DNA of 64,000 nucleotides from Hirundichthys speculiger (taxonomy: Eukaryota > Chordata > Actinopteri > Beloniformes > Exocoetidae): contig JAGFBZ010002020.1 in the NCBI GenBank assembly GCA_018398805.1, positions 434,001 through 498,000 of the forward strand, given 5' to 3'. A program made the position numbers and the translations under genes. Under the pieces are notes generated by a model, which saw nothing but the letters and a program-made list of their open reading frames with translations, ran no database searches and was not told the DNA's origin. Of this stretch, positions 38,651-52,400 are shown piece by piece; within the stretch, counting starts at the first letter, position 1, and every line of letters starts with the position of its first letter.

Positions 38651-41600
38651 TACCCAATATTCAGATTACTTTTTACTTGAAACAGTTCCAGTAAATAGTT
38701 ACTAGTTACTTTGTCAAATGAATGCTGTATGAGAAAGGCTGTGTATTTTTCATTTCTTTGCCACAAAAAAGAGACAAAGAGAAAGATTAAGAACGAAATC
38801 CCTTACTATTTCTGCATCTCTTTAACTCCTGAAAGTATGCTCATGTTGTTAGTGAGACAACCAGAGATATCATCATTACATTCTTAAATGTATCATGGTG
38901 AACTGTAAATATTAGTTTTCTGTTAATATCTGAAGACAATGAAGAGCCACCCTTCCATTATGAAGAAGCACCTGAAGAAGCACAACTCCACGACAGCTGT
39001 CATGCTACAATCCCAACAGCTCGTAATCAGACTAATGCTGCTATTCTCAATTATTGTCAATGTTAGCAGTTATACGATGGATGTGATACTTAACACCATC
39101 AACTAAAGAGCTGTTATCTGTCATCAAGATCAATATAAACAGTATAAGCTTTCAAGAGTGCATGCACCAAACTCAAGGCCAGTGGGCCATATCTTGCCCA
39201 CCACATCATTTTATCTGGACCACGATAGCATGAAAAGACAATCATACACACTGTTGCCCATAAAGCTGGAATAATTTTGTTTTCAGGCAACCTATCTATC
39301 AATAAAAAAATCACACTGTCACAATCATTTCATGAGAAGAGGGGAAAAATATTTTATTCCAACTTTATGGGAAACAGTTTGCTTATAATAATGGTTTTAG
39401 AGGCATACATGGACCACAATTAAATGTCCCACATTATATCACAGTTTCCTGTCTGCCCACTCGATGTCAGTATGTCAAGTTAAATCATTTACTACAACAG
39501 ATTTTTTTGGTCAAATTACATATTTAGAATGACAATATCTGAGAAAAGAAAACACTGATGAAGAGAGAACACAGTTTAAGGAGAGCTGGTAAGCAAAATA
39601 ATGTCTCCGTTTAACAGACACAAGCAAGTAGTACATTTTCTTTTCTATGGGTCAATGGAAGAAATACAGTTTTACACTGGTGCTTTGACACCAAATAAGG
39701 AGTTAAGTATGCTAAATTTAGCCAGAGAGAAAAGCTACAAAAGGTCCAGGAATTAAAAAGCAAAATGTGTTTTCAAAAGTTAGAGCAAAAAGTGATGCAT
39801 AAATGAAAGCAGCTTTCTTGTGGGTGAAGAAACGTCAAGCCTTCAAGTATCTTTCAGAAGGTACATTTTTAAAGAGCCAAATAACTTTATTATTAAATAT
39901 CAGTCGGACTGGCAACCTGTCCACGGTGGACCCCTGCTGTTCACCCGAAGATAGCTGGAATAGACTCCAGCAGATTCCTGTGACCCTGCATAGGATTAAA
40001 ACGGGCATAGATAATGGATGGATGGATGGATGGATAAATATCACTCTTATAATAGAAAATTTGATTATTTTTATGAACTATTATCGAGCTCTCAGACCCA
40101 TCTGTGCCTGCTGCCAACAGAAACTAACAAAGCCAGGTTCTGAATACCAGGACGGCACGTCTTTGTGCCATATCGCTTTACACTACTTCCTCATATATAC
40201 AATAAATTGAGGCTAACTCACAGAGGCTAGTTCAGTTTTGCATGTTTTGCACACCAAGCTTCATGCCAGAGGTGTCTAAGAAACCAAAGAAAGTAATGAC
40301 AGAGGATAGAGAAAGAGAAAACTGGAGAAAGTGATGAGCAAAGGACAGTAAACCTTGGGCAGGCTTTCACTCTGTAAGAAGCCAAAAATTGAGCCACACA
40401 AAAATGCCTGTAAATGTTTGTTTACATTTTCACAGAACCTTGCGTAGGTTGAAAACGTAGTCAGCAAGAATGCCGTAGAAATCCAGGGATGTATGTATGA
40501 TATTCCTGCTCAGTCAATATCTCAAGTTTTCCTCAGGTTGCCTTTCTCCCTGCTTCTATTTACTGGCTTGTATACAGACATACATAAAGGTATAAAGGTC
40601 ACTGTCCTAAAAACTACTGTGCCCAGGACGCCAGCAGGGGGTGCTAAAAATCTCAAAAATTGAAAAACTTGCTCTGGATTGCTTTAAAGTAGTGACTTGT
40701 GGACATGTATGAGTAGATTTCTCCTGACCAAAAGAAGGCTTTTAACATCAACTTGCCAAGAAACAACGTCGTCAAACTGAGTCCAGGAAGTATCGAGAAA
40801 TCTGACAGCCAGCGATAAAATAGGCTTTGACCCCCTTGTCCTTGAGTCTATTAGGCTCTGTGCATTGAGCTCCAAATGCTTGACTTGATGTTTATTTGCA
40901 AACAAAGGTGTCAATAAAACGCTGGTGAAGAGAATATTGCACCTATCATTGGTTATTTTTAGTCTGCATATTTCAGCTTATCGACCACAGAACTGTGAAA
41001 TGAGGTAGAGTCAGAACATTAAGAAATAAATATACTCTGCCCCCGTATCTAAACACTACAAGGATTTTCAAAGGGGTTGTTCATATTTGGTAACACAAAA
41101 AATATTTTTTTTTTCTCAGCAAGTAACTTAACCATTTAGTTCTTAATAGAAGTAACCCTATAATCTTATTTGCTAATAAAAGATAACATTACCATATACA
41201 AGAGTGGTCTAGATGCACCATGCCAGCCGTTAGGAATCGCAGGCACTCTAGTTAATAAGGTTGGACCAACCAGAAGTGCAATGGCATGTTTTAAAGGCAT
41301 CCTAGAAGTTACCCTCCCTCTGCTCCACTAAAGATATGCACACGATCGTTTACGCAAAACAGGAACAAAAAAAGAAAAGACAAAGAACAAAAGAAAAGTA
41401 GCTTCCAACAGAAGCAGACAGCACTGCTACAGAATGAGTTAATGCTGGATAAAAAGTCTTTTATAACAAATAGGTGGCTGCCTTCTCTTACTGTGTGGTA
41501 TGATGCATATGGTACTGTTGAATGTTTACAGCATGTCCCCTTACTTTTCCCTTTCATTTCCCTTGGGTTTCCTTTTTTTGCAGTGACTTCACTCCATGTC

Positions 41601-42699
41601 TTTTTCTTGCATTGGGTGTATAGCTTGAATCTGAACTCACTCAGCGACTCCTGATATTTGTATGCTGGATGTCCATCAGCCGTTGGCAATGGCTTAGCGG
41701 AACGTCAACAAGCATCTTTGATACATCTCTGAGTTGTTCACACTTAATTACCACAAATCGGGGTTAAAATCACGTGGTGTGAAAGCAGCCTAGAAGCATC
41801 TGCATCCACTGAAGACCACATTTGCCAAACACAAAACCCAGTGGAGCCTCACAGCAACTATGACAGTTCGGGACAAAAAGTGAATATGCCAGAATTTATT
41901 GTCTATGCAATTATGTTGCTAGAGTGGGTAAAAACATAAAATATTCACTGATTCCAGCTTCTTAAATGTGTATTTCAGCTCAAAGCCACATCAAATTGCA
42001 ATACATGGGAAACCATTTATGTGAGTCAGTCTCTCTCTTAGTAATCTCATACTTTACAGTGAAGAGAGAAGGTTTCAGCTAAGATATGACCTGTATTTCA
42101 CCCTTGATTTAACAAATGCCAACCGTGGTGAATAATATAAAACAAAATTTCACCATTCCCAAATCAGATGCCCTAAATAGGACCTTTGACAGCCCTGATT
42201 CATCCAGTCAAGTGCAAGGAAGGTACATGCTGAAGATTCATCTGAGGGGAATATCTGTCTTTTGTTTATCTGTCTTTACTTGACAGACCTTTAAAAACAA
42301 ATAGCAACTGGGTCTTCATCAGAGCATGAGTAAAGGTCTAAAACAGGGCAATACAGAGAGAAGATTTGTAGACGCCTGGTGCAAATATTACGTTTCTGAA
42401 AGATTCACTCAATTGTTTCTCATTATTCTACACCCCAATAGTTCCCAATAATAAAGTAAAAACTAATTTTTGGAGTTTTATCAGTTATGGTTTGAATGAG
42501 AAACATCTGCACTGTCAAAACTAATCAGACTGTTTGTCATGACATTCACAATTCACTTTGCAGTGTTTCTACAACTTTGCTGTGGAGTCTTGCCAATTTC
42601 ACTGGACATAGGAAAGCTCACCACTCTCTAAATAAGGCCTTGAGAGTGATGGTGTACTTTAGAGTGAGAACAAGCCATGATGTCTAGAGAATTGTCTGT
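38651..42699. other. No gene recognised; one dispersed-repeat 3' end
   Basis: Apart from the repeat end at 39903-40035 and a CTCF-like string at 40631-40644 (CCAGCAGGGGGTGC, one mismatch to the core), I see only AT-rich sequence with short unrecognised open frames. Confidence 0.5.
39903..40035 (+). repeat. 3' end of the abundant fish dispersed repeat
   Basis: Reads GACTGGCAACCTGTCCACGG through CCTGCATAGGATTAAAACGG and ends in a GGAT repeat tail (about 40014-40035), the normal terminus of this family. The 5' two-thirds is missing. Confidence 0.8.
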
Positions 42700-42836
42700 T
42701 GACCTGTGAAAGAGGGTTGCGTCAAGGTACAGATCTGTGGAAGAATGCAGGAACATTTCTGCAGTGGTAACGGTGCCAAAAGCACAACATCTTTCATCAC
42801 TAGGAAATGGAAGACATTTGGAACAGCCAGCAGTTA
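42700..42836 (+). mobile_element. Tc1-like transposase N-terminal fragment
   Basis: The block GAGGGTTGCGTCAAGGTACA, then TTTCTGCAG, then AAATGGAAGACATTTGGAAC corresponds to the KRVASRHR, ISA and RKWK-FG parts of a Tc1 HTH region. It belongs to a further family. It ends abruptly in an 18-bp palindrome. Confidence 0.65.
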
Positions 42837-43441
42837 GATCTAACTGCACGATCTAACTCAATGGCTTTCATCACACACGAAGCCCACAGGATATTGATCA
42901 CTATGAATGAGATCCAGAGTTCCTTCATGGAAAAGAGAGGATATTACAGAAGGACACCACTTGTTTTGGATACAAAAGTTTATATTAGAACAAGGCAATG
43001 ATGTGAAGCAAACAGAAAAAAATAAATCAAAAGAAGAAGAAATAACATCACCTGGGAAACTGTTAAATTCCTGCAGTGATTGATTCTCCTTCATCAACGT
43101 GTGTAAGTTTGAACATGAAGAGAATAATGGAGACCATCAAAAGAAAGCTGTTCCAACGGTATGTCGCGCTACAATGATCATTTCCCAATAGACTTGAGGC
43201 TTTCATTGTCAGAAATGTTTCATCAAGAACATAGAGAAGGGATACTTTTTTTCATTTATATACATAAACCCATTTACTGTAAAAAGATTAAATACACTTC
43301 AGTTTTGACAAAACTCAAAACTTTAAGGCAACTTCCTGCTCAAGATTTCAGCATTTTATGGTCAAGTTAAACCTATAAGTTTCGTCAAAAACCAAATAAA
43401 TTCTAGCAAGGTTTTATTTTTTTGTGAACTTATTTGTAATA

Positions 43442-45005
43442 TAGTGCCTTGCGAAAGTATTTGGCCCCCTTGAACTTTTCAACCTTTTGCCACATTTCAG
43501 GCTTCAAAGCTAAAGATATAAAATTTTAATTATTTGTCAAGAATCATCAACACGTGGGACCCAGTCGTGAAGTGGAACAAAATTTATTGGATATTTTAAA
43601 AAATTTTTAACAAATAAAAAAAACGAAAAGTGGGGGATGCAATATTATTCGGCCCTTTCACTTTCAGTGCAGCAAACTGACTCCAGAAGTTAAGTGAGGA
43701 TCTCTGAATGATCCAATGTTGTCCTGAATGACTGATGATGATCAATAGAATCCACCTGTGTGTAATCAAGTCTCCGTATAAATGCACCTGCTCTGTGATA
43801 GTCTCAGGGTTCTGTTTAAAGCTCAGAGAGCATCATGAAGACCAAGGAACACACCAGGCAGGTCCCAGATACTGTTGTGGAGAAGTTTAAAGCTGGATGT
43901 GGATACAAAAAAAAGATTTCCCAAGCTTTAAACATCTCAAGGAGCACTGAGCAAGCAAAATATATTGAAATGGAAGGAGTATCAGACGACTGCAAATCTA
44001 CCAAGACCCAGCCGTCCTTCTAAACTTTCATCTGGAACAAGGAGAAGACTGATCAGAGATGCAGCCAAGAGGTCCATGATCACTCTGGATGAACTGCAGA
44101 GATCTACAGCTGCGGTGGGAGAGTCTGTCCAGAGGACAACAATCAGTCGTACACTGCACAAATCTGGCCTTTATGGAAGAGTGGCAAGAAGACAGCCATT
44201 TCTCAAAGATCCATAAAAAGTCTTGTTTAAAGTTTGCCACAAGCCACCTGGGAGACTCACCAAACATGTGGAAGAAGGTGCTCTGGTCAGATGAAACCAA
44301 AATCAAACTTTTTGGCCACAATGCAAAATGATATGTTTGGCATAAAAGTAACACAGCTCATCACCCTGAACACACCATCCCCACTGTCAAACATGGTGGT
44401 GGCAGCATCATGGTGTGGGCCTGCTTTTCTTCAGCAGGGACAGAGAAGATGGTTAAAATTGATGGGAAGATGGATGGAGCTAAATACAGGACCATTCTGG
44501 AAGAAAACTTGTTGGAGTCTGCAAAAGACCTGAGACTGGGACGGAGATTTATCTTCCAACAGGACAATGATCCAAAACATAAAGCCAAATCTACAATGGA
44601 ATGGTTCACTAATAAACATATCCAGGTGTTAGAATGGCCAAGTTAAAGTCCAGACCTGAATCCAATCCAGAATCTGTGGAAAGAGCTGAAGACTGCTGTT
44701 CACAAACGCTCTCCATCCAACCTCACTGAGCTCCAGCTGTTTTACAGGAAGAATGGGCAAGAATTTAGTCTCTGGATGTGCAACACTGATAGAAACATAC
44801 TCAAAGAGACTTGCAGCAAAAGGTGGCGCGACAAAGTATTAACGCAAGGAGCCAAATAATATTACACACGCCCCACTTTTCAGTTTTTTATTTGTTAAAA
44901 AAAAGTTTAGAATATCCAATAAATTCCGTTCCAATTCACGATTGTGTCCCATTTTTTTTTTATTCTTGACAAAAAAAAAAAATGAAATTTCATATCTATA
45001 TTTTT
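43442..45005 (+). mobile_element. Tc1-like transposon, 3' end truncated
   Basis: The left end TAGTGCCTTGCGAAAGTATT follows a TA target (43440-43441) and has one change from the common CAGTGCC start. The 3' inverted repeat begins at about 44880 but stops near 45000, so the outer 75 bp or so that would pair with 43442-43510 are missing. The 3' boundary is approximate. Confidence 0.9.
43835..44842 (+). pseudogene. Tc1-like transposase, broken
   Basis: Starts MKTKEHTRQVPDTVVEKFKA and ends at TAA 44840-44842. Readable blocks include the HTH region, WSDETKIKLFGHNAK (first catalytic Asp), FQQDNDPKHKAKSTMEW (second Asp) and a LNPIQNLWKELK region. Several frameshifts separate them, and there is a TAA after EWPS at about 44643. 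In the last motif IEN is replaced by IQN, removing the expected catalytic glutamate. Not functional. Confidence 0.9.
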
Positions 45006-45057
45006 TTTAGGATTTATATTTATAAATCATGACTGTGAAAAACCAAACAACAAATAT

Positions 45058-45325
45058 TCCAAGGGCAGAACAGTGGCCTCACAGCAAGAAGGTTCTTGGT
45101 TCAAACCGTCAGCAGGGGCCTTTCTGTGTGGAGTTTCCCAGGTACTCCGACTTCCTCCCACAGTCCAAACACCTGCGTGTTAGGTTAAGTGGTGGTTCTA
45201 TATTGCTTGTAGGAGTGATTGTGAGTGTGCATGATTGCTCATCCACATGTGGCCCCTGTGATGGACTGGTGACCTGTCCAGGTTGTAGACCTGCCTTTTA
45301 CCCTAGAAGAGCTGAGACAGGCTCC
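45058..45325 (+). repeat. Abundant fish dispersed repeat
   Basis: Contains CACAGCAAGAAGGTTCTTGG, GGGGCCTTTCTGTGTGGAGT, the CTTCCTCCCACAGTCCAAAC block and TGGACTGGTGACCTGTCCAG. It has a short internal deletion compared with the copy at 38.25 kb. This family is spread through teleost genomes and has no coding capacity here. Confidence 0.85.
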
Positions 45326-48300
45326 AGTATAGGACTATACAGGTATGGGTGGAAATGCTTCCAATAACTTTATAATTCAGTTACAATAAAAAATATTCTT
45401 TCCTGGGAGAGATCAGCACTACTTTTACGTGCCTTTCTTGCCTCACATTTATTGTAGTTTTGCCTAGGGTGATTTAAAGATGTCGGAATGTATTTATTGT
45501 ATTCCAAAATCTGCTTTGAGCTACACAAACAATTACAACCTTAAAATTTTGATCAAAAATCTGTTAATCTTTCAGCCCTAATTGAGACTGGGGTGACGCA
45601 CGTGCAGGCCAGCAGGGGGAATCAGTCATGCCTGGTCACCGCCTGGGACTGAGAAGGGTTGACTGAAAGGAGAAATGCACCTTAAAAGTCATTTTAACTC
45701 TAAATCCATTCTGAAATAGGTCCAAAAAAATCAAAATGCAGAAAACTTAAAAAGAAGATTTGAAAGCTTTCCGTTGGCTTTGGGATTTTATGGATGAATG
45801 ACATACCCAGCCTGCTGGCCAGTAAGGGTCTGTCAATATGAGCTGCAGCTGGTTTTTGTGCACAGTTCATCTTCCACCCCTCTGATATGAAAGCCCTCCA
45901 GGACCACCAGAGCTCCACATGCAGCCTGGACACCTGATGTCTACTCTACCCCAGGGTGGTACTTAGGTTAGAATCTCTCATGTTCAATTAACTGTGGACT
46001 AAACATTTGTGGTACACTTAATAATCCCCAAGAGCTTCTTTGCATTAGCTTATTTAATTATATTTCCTCTCTACTACCTGTGATGAATAATTTATCATTC
46101 CACCATAAATGTTTTTGCTGTGAACTGAAATCCAAAACCTGGTTGAATGAAAGAGCACCACGCCATGCAGGTATGAGTTCCTGTTCGTGTTTAAACTCAT
46201 TCTTCTAACACTTTGCTTTTGGAGGCTGGATAAGAAGGATCACTGTTAAAAGATAAGCGCTGGTATGGTACAAGAGAAAAGAAAAGGAAAAAAAAATAAA
46301 CAAAAGAGGAGAGAGGAAATGAAGAGCCGGAGGTGTGACGGTGACAGCAATGCAGCTTTTGAAATCATTGATGCTAGCTCATAAAGACTTTTACAAGTCG
46401 AGGACTGTGTTGTTGTTTTTTTTTTATGTGCCTGTGCTTTTACACGCTGAGACTGTCCTCTGTCAGTACTGTATTGGCAGGAAGAGCCTGTCTGTGCGTA
46501 GCTCTGTCTCACCATCTGTTCCTGGCTAGACTGCTGATATCTCGTCTTATAATATCCTGTCCACCTCTCTCTGTGGAAGTGGGTTGCATAGATCTTATAT
46601 CTTGATTATTTACTATCCTTTGTTATCCATCCGTCCATCCATGCATCAAACCATCCATCCACATGTATTTTCTGTGTCCTGCTCGATAATACAGGCAGAG
46701 CCAAGTTGCACATTTACTATTGATGCGACCGAGCTCCCTCACTCCATTCTGGGCAGGAGAACAAGAAGCCACAAATAGCTCTCTGCGTTATTCATCCTGA
46801 GTGCCTTTCAGAGCCACAAACGGCCCATGTGGGTTGAAACAGGAGTCCCAAACAATATCATTCTATGCTATCTGACGTAGCTGCTACGATGAAGAAATCA
46901 CCACTTTAACACTTGTTGTTGCAGACAGTAGTTTTCCTGGCAGGTTTTGTCCACGTTGCTCTGTACCTTTGTACCAGTCTTTGCTCTGGCATTTTCTTTA
47001 CGCTAAATAGGTTTCAAAGTGCAGACAACTAGTCCAATTGACAAGAGAGCCACTGCATCTGCTTCAAAGTATTCACCAACCTATAAGCAATATAAACTTT
47101 TTCTGCAATATTTTTTCCCTTCAAAACAGTCTTTCCACCATATGGGGGAAAACAAATGCCAATAAGAATGCCCTTTCTCTGAAAAGAAACTAATTGGAAA
47201 AGCTGTCCCATCAGAGTTTTCGGAGCCAGAAGTAGATGTAGAAGTCTATTTTTCTATTAGATCATTCAATACACTCAAAAAAATTATCATAGTTTGTATT
47301 CAGTGATGCCAAGAAACTAATGCATTCTCCCAGCTTTATCACAGCTCTTTGTTTCCCATTTCCTAACCACAGTAAACACACTTTTTTGAATGCATGAATA
47401 TGAGTAATGGTTTTTATTTTATTACCATAATCATAACCATATCAAGTAGCCTTTTATCCCAAGCCAGTTTCACCTAAACACTACCAAACCTTAGCAGTAT
47501 AGAGATTTCAGCCTTTATTTGGTATTATTTAGATATCTATAAATTAACTATTCATTGATGACAGGAATCAACTGTGGTCTACTTTATGACAGAAACAGTC
47601 CACAGTGTTACTTTAAAGACAGTGATAGTTGTGTTGCTTTGCCTTCCATAAACCCCAACCACCTCATGCTACCTCCTATACAGTAAATTAACGTGGAATT
47701 TATTCTAAGCAAATCTATTTCTTATTAATGTAATGTAGCTCGTGATTGTATTACAGTGCAAATGGGAAATATGGTAATTGAAGACATAATTTCTAAGAGG
47801 CAGGACATACTCATTTTACATTTGCAACCAACAAATTCCATTAATGTGTAGAAACTCCATGTAAAAGGTAAAAGGGCTCTTGGAGAAAAATAAGGGACAC
47901 TGACACAGCCTATTGCAGAATGTTTTTTTTTTTTTCAATACCTTCCCTGTAAGTTGTCATGAAGTAACTAACATGTTACATTTTTCCAAACAGTCTAAGT
48001 TAGAAGGAATGACAAATCTTAGGGCAGCACCATCAACGATTAGGCTGGTCAGACACATCTCATGCAAAATTCCCTCTGTTGAAATAAGGCTCCTCAAGTC
48101 ATTTCCATCGGTAGAGAACATATTGAACCAATCACAATGGGGTGTGCGAAGGCATTTTGCAATGATTCAATACAGAAAAGCATTGACAAACTAGCATTCA
48201 AAACAACCGAGATGGCGACAGATTTACGGTTAGGTAATACACTGCAGACCATTGTGGAAGTCTTTTGATGATAAACTGGTTGTCGCTCTGCCTTTGTCAC

Positions 48301-49216
48301 AGTCACATGCTTTGTTCCTCTGATTAGTTGTATCCCTATCCAGTAATGTTTAGAGGGAGTGTCTTCTGCATCTGTTGGTACTGCCCCCTTGAAATCAGAT
48401 CAAATCCAGAGGAACCAGACTTCTCTGTATCCAAGAGGAAAACCATTAGGATGGCTGGCTAAGCTTATCAAGGGAAAGATGGTTTAAAAGAATTATTCTT
48501 TGCATGAAGACATTCAGGTGACAGCATGTGCTAAGTTTTTTTAAAAAAAATTATTATTCTTTTTTAAATTGTAAATCAAATTAGCCCACTACTCCAAACA
48601 ACTCAAGCTTATAATCCTGCAACCATCAAACCACCTTAAGATGCCTGGCTATGTTATCACACAAAAATCACCTTGTGGTACTGAGAATTCATATTATGTT
48701 TCCTTTTAAACTTGATAAAAGCACTCATTGCAGAGTTCAATTTAAAGATTGGTTCAGTCACAGAGCACATTTCAAACTTAAACAAACACAGACAGCTGGA
48801 AACTTTAATACCCAGATAAAAAAACACTTTACCCCTAAAATCTTATGTGTTTACATGAAATTTATGCAGGCTGAAGTCTTTATGTTCTCCTAGTTTAGTT
48901 TGTTTGTAAAGAAATGTGTACAATATGACAATTTGAATTACAAAACTATTTGAGCAGTAACTTGGTGGAGTTCAGTGATTTAGTAGCAGCAGAAAGAAAA
49001 AAAAGAAAACAAAATATAATCATGGAAAGATTTAGGCACTGAAGTTTGCGTCACACAATCACATTTACTCAATCAGACCTACAGCTGATTTTCTACACCC
49101 TTCTGGTTTATTTTAGCTTATTTATTTAATGGTTTCTGTGTAACTCCAGAAAAGATAATAACACACCCATCATCTCATAATGGGTTCATACTTAAAGGTC
49201 CATTGTGCTAAATGGA

Positions 49217-49230
49217 GTGCCATCTAGTGG
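49217..49230 (-). promoter_or_regulatory. CTCF-like core motif
   Basis: The minus strand reads CCACTAGATGGCAC, a full match to CCASYAGRKGGCRS. Similar CATCTAGTGG strings also occur inside fish interspersed repeats, so it may be repeat-borne. Binding is unproven. Confidence 0.35.
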
Positions 49231-49455
49231 CATAAACTGCACATATCAACCAACTGAAACAGCTCGGTGAGACAACACAGTGCGAAGCCAAGAGGGAGTC
49301 CAGCAGTGTTTATGAATATAACTTGACTGTACAAAGGCAAATAATGTGATTCCACAGTGATGAAAGAGAATATCGAGAATATTTTATTATGTTTCTGCTC
49401 TAAATCTTCCACACTGGAACTGAAATAATTTTGTCATGTTTGTTTAACGTTTGTA

Positions 49456-49482
49456 CAAAGATGCAGTTTTTTTGCATCTTTG
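49456..49482. other. Perfect 10-bp hairpin
   Basis: CAAAGATGCA, a 7-nt T-rich loop, then TGCATCTTTG. No surrounding gene or element was recognised. Confidence 0.7.
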
Positions 49483-52400
49483 CACACAGTCTGCTTTTAA
49501 AGATATGTGATTGTGCACTTGTTGTTGTAGTCAGTATTTTACCAAAAAAAATAACCTGGGGCAGCATCTTTTGCCAGATCAATATATAAATGAGCTTAAA
49601 AATTCACATTCACTTTCTTGATCCTTTTTTTTCTTCTCTGTGCATCATATCCAGAGATTAGGGTTTCTTAAATAATTACACTGATTAAAAGTGTGTATCT
49701 TTCCGTCCTTTGTTTCTTGCTCAGAAGCACACACTACTGGGAACATAACACAAGTTTTTTTCTCTCAACATCAGCACCACCTTTTTTCCATCCTCTATGC
49801 CTCTGTCTCCAATTATCTATTTTGGTCTTCTTCACCAGCCCCCCCATATCTGCCAGTAACATTTTCAGCCCACACTGCTGCAACAGCGGTACTTTTCTTG
49901 ATGCAAACTCAACCAGATTCTTAAATCTTCTCCTTCATCAACAAATGTGAAGTGCAGAGTAAAGCCCAGACAAGATTAAAAGGGTCAAGTGAGGTGAGCA
50001 AACAGAGGAAAGGGTAAATAAAAACGGACATGAAGATACTGTCATTAACATAGAGAAACTGTTGTGGCAGAGTTATGTAACAACAGCACAAAACCACTGA
50101 GCTGAATCCAATATGAAGAAACTCAGCACACAAATCTGTGTTTGAAAGCAGGTTATTATTGTACTATTAGATGCTGAGATGTAGTATGTTTCTATTTTGA
50201 TTGACAGCTAAAGCCCTCTGATACAAATGAGCAGTAAAACCAACGAAACAGAGACACTTGAGCAATCTGGACTCATGTCTGACGGCTCACACTCACTTCA
50301 GTTATTTTTGTGACATGAATAGATATAGAGAGTAGCTTTGTCAAACACTCCCAAAGTAGAAAAATGAATCACCCTCCAATAATATCATGCTTTCAGAGAT
50401 CTTGATCATTTTCTGGATGTCATCTGCTTTAAAGGAGAAACAATCCTGCTGGCGTGTTTGACGTTGAAGTCTTATTTCTGTTCAATTCTCTGTTTCAGAC
50501 CTCAAAACTTGAGGAAAACTGTTCTGACAGTTCCCCAAAACTAATAAATTTATTTTCCCAGTCCCCACTGAAAACAAGCCTCCCCCCCCCTCTGTCTCAC
50601 TCTGCGATGCACTGTTTGGCTCCTTCCTGACAGAAATCTTCAATTTAGTGATGATTTTGATGGGATCCTCTATCACACTCATCTTCGGTTATAAATATGT
50701 GCGCAGCTAAGTAGAACAGGAGCGATATTTCTGCTTTCATGTCCTCACCGTCTGGTCTCTTGAGATTGTAAATCTAAGTGGCTTGCTCCCAAACACTGAA
50801 GCTCACAGTTAAATAGGGAATAGAAATACCTTTGTTTCCACTTCTCTTAATTACTGCTCTCTTTCTCCTCTCTTTCATAGTTTGTCTCAAAACACTAATA
50901 AGATTCCAGTCAATTAGTTTTAAAGTTAATTACACATTTCCCGCTGAATCTGGATGTCAGTAATATTGAGCAGTTGTCTCTGACTGCTCATGTGCCACAT
51001 TAATAATAACTCTGTTGAACTTAGCCATAAGGCTTACTGAGTCCCTCAATGACATGCACACCTGTCCTCTTTCTCCACTGCAGAAAGGTCTGCAGACCAA
51101 CGACAGAGAACTACAAATGTAGTTGCTTTAAAAAGCATAGAATCACTCAAAAATATATATTTTTTTCTTTACCTTTGATAACGCCTTTTATATCTACAGA
51201 CTATGAAGGTCCTGGTGTTTTCTACAGTATCCCAAAACAGAAAAACAAACTTGAGAGCGGTCTAGAGAAAGCTTTTTACCTCATTTTTCTGCAGTCATCA
51301 TAGAGCTCCACACAAGGAGACAGTGAGGCAAGAGGTGCTCAGTTAGTTGCAACCTGCAACATGGCACTGCTTCTTTAACCTTGTATTTATGGTTTACTAT
51401 GTTGTAGCTCTAAATACTGCATTCTGATGAAAAAAAAAAGGTTCAGACGGCCTCTTAATTTTAAGCTTTAACAACTATATAATAAAACAAGCGATAGTAA
51501 CATTCATAGAAAAGTCTTCAAAACACCTTAAAATTACATGTGCAAAGAACTTGAAACTAAATTCTGAAACTAAAAACAATGTTGATACACTTTCACTTTT
51601 TTTGTTTTTAAAGAACACCATGTTAATTAATTTTTATTAAAGTAATGCGTTAGCATCACTTTAATACTGTACAAGAACATGGGCTAATCAGTGCTGTGAC
51701 ACCATCACAACGATTAGACAAACTGAAACAGAATTAACAAATGCTGCTCATCAAAACAGCAACATTTTTAGTTAGAGGTTAAGTCGCTCTCTACAATGCT
51801 GTCCAGGGATACTCTTTTTTTTTCTCTATCATTCCATTCTTGAGTCTCTCAACCACCTCTTCCACGGTGTCCACAGAGGCTCTGTGAGCTACAATCATCG
51901 TTGTCGGTGTGACATAGTGCCGTAAGCAATACACAGGTGTCGGAGGAGACAACTGGGATTAGAGTCAAAAAATTTGGCTGCTTTTTGCTGATAGCAGGGA
52001 CAGAAGACTGCGACAGCTAGTATAGACTTCCTGAAAGTAAGCAAATATTCCTTTAAATGTAATTAGTGTTGGGAGAGGTTGTTTTTTTACATGAAGAAAG
52101 CGTTTTGCGGTGCTTTAAAGACTGGCATTTTTTTGCTCTGAACTGTTTTTCCACACAAATGACATCTAAAGTCTTAACATCATGAGCACAACCCCGAGCT
52201 ACCGCAGACTCTGGTTTTTGGACTCGTTGTTGACAACAGTCTTGCATGATCCTCTTCATCTTTGATCTGAAGAACATGGCATCCAATCTTCCAAAGAAGA
52301 CCGCCAATACTAATTTTTCTGAAGACAATGCACATTTCTATTGTGTAATTGGTCCGCCTCAATGCCTCAGAGCCAAAAGATATCAAAGCCACTTCTAGGC

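Noticed and set aside
48200..48220. YY1-like GAGATGGCGAC
   Set aside because: One mismatch to the consensus and no promoter context.
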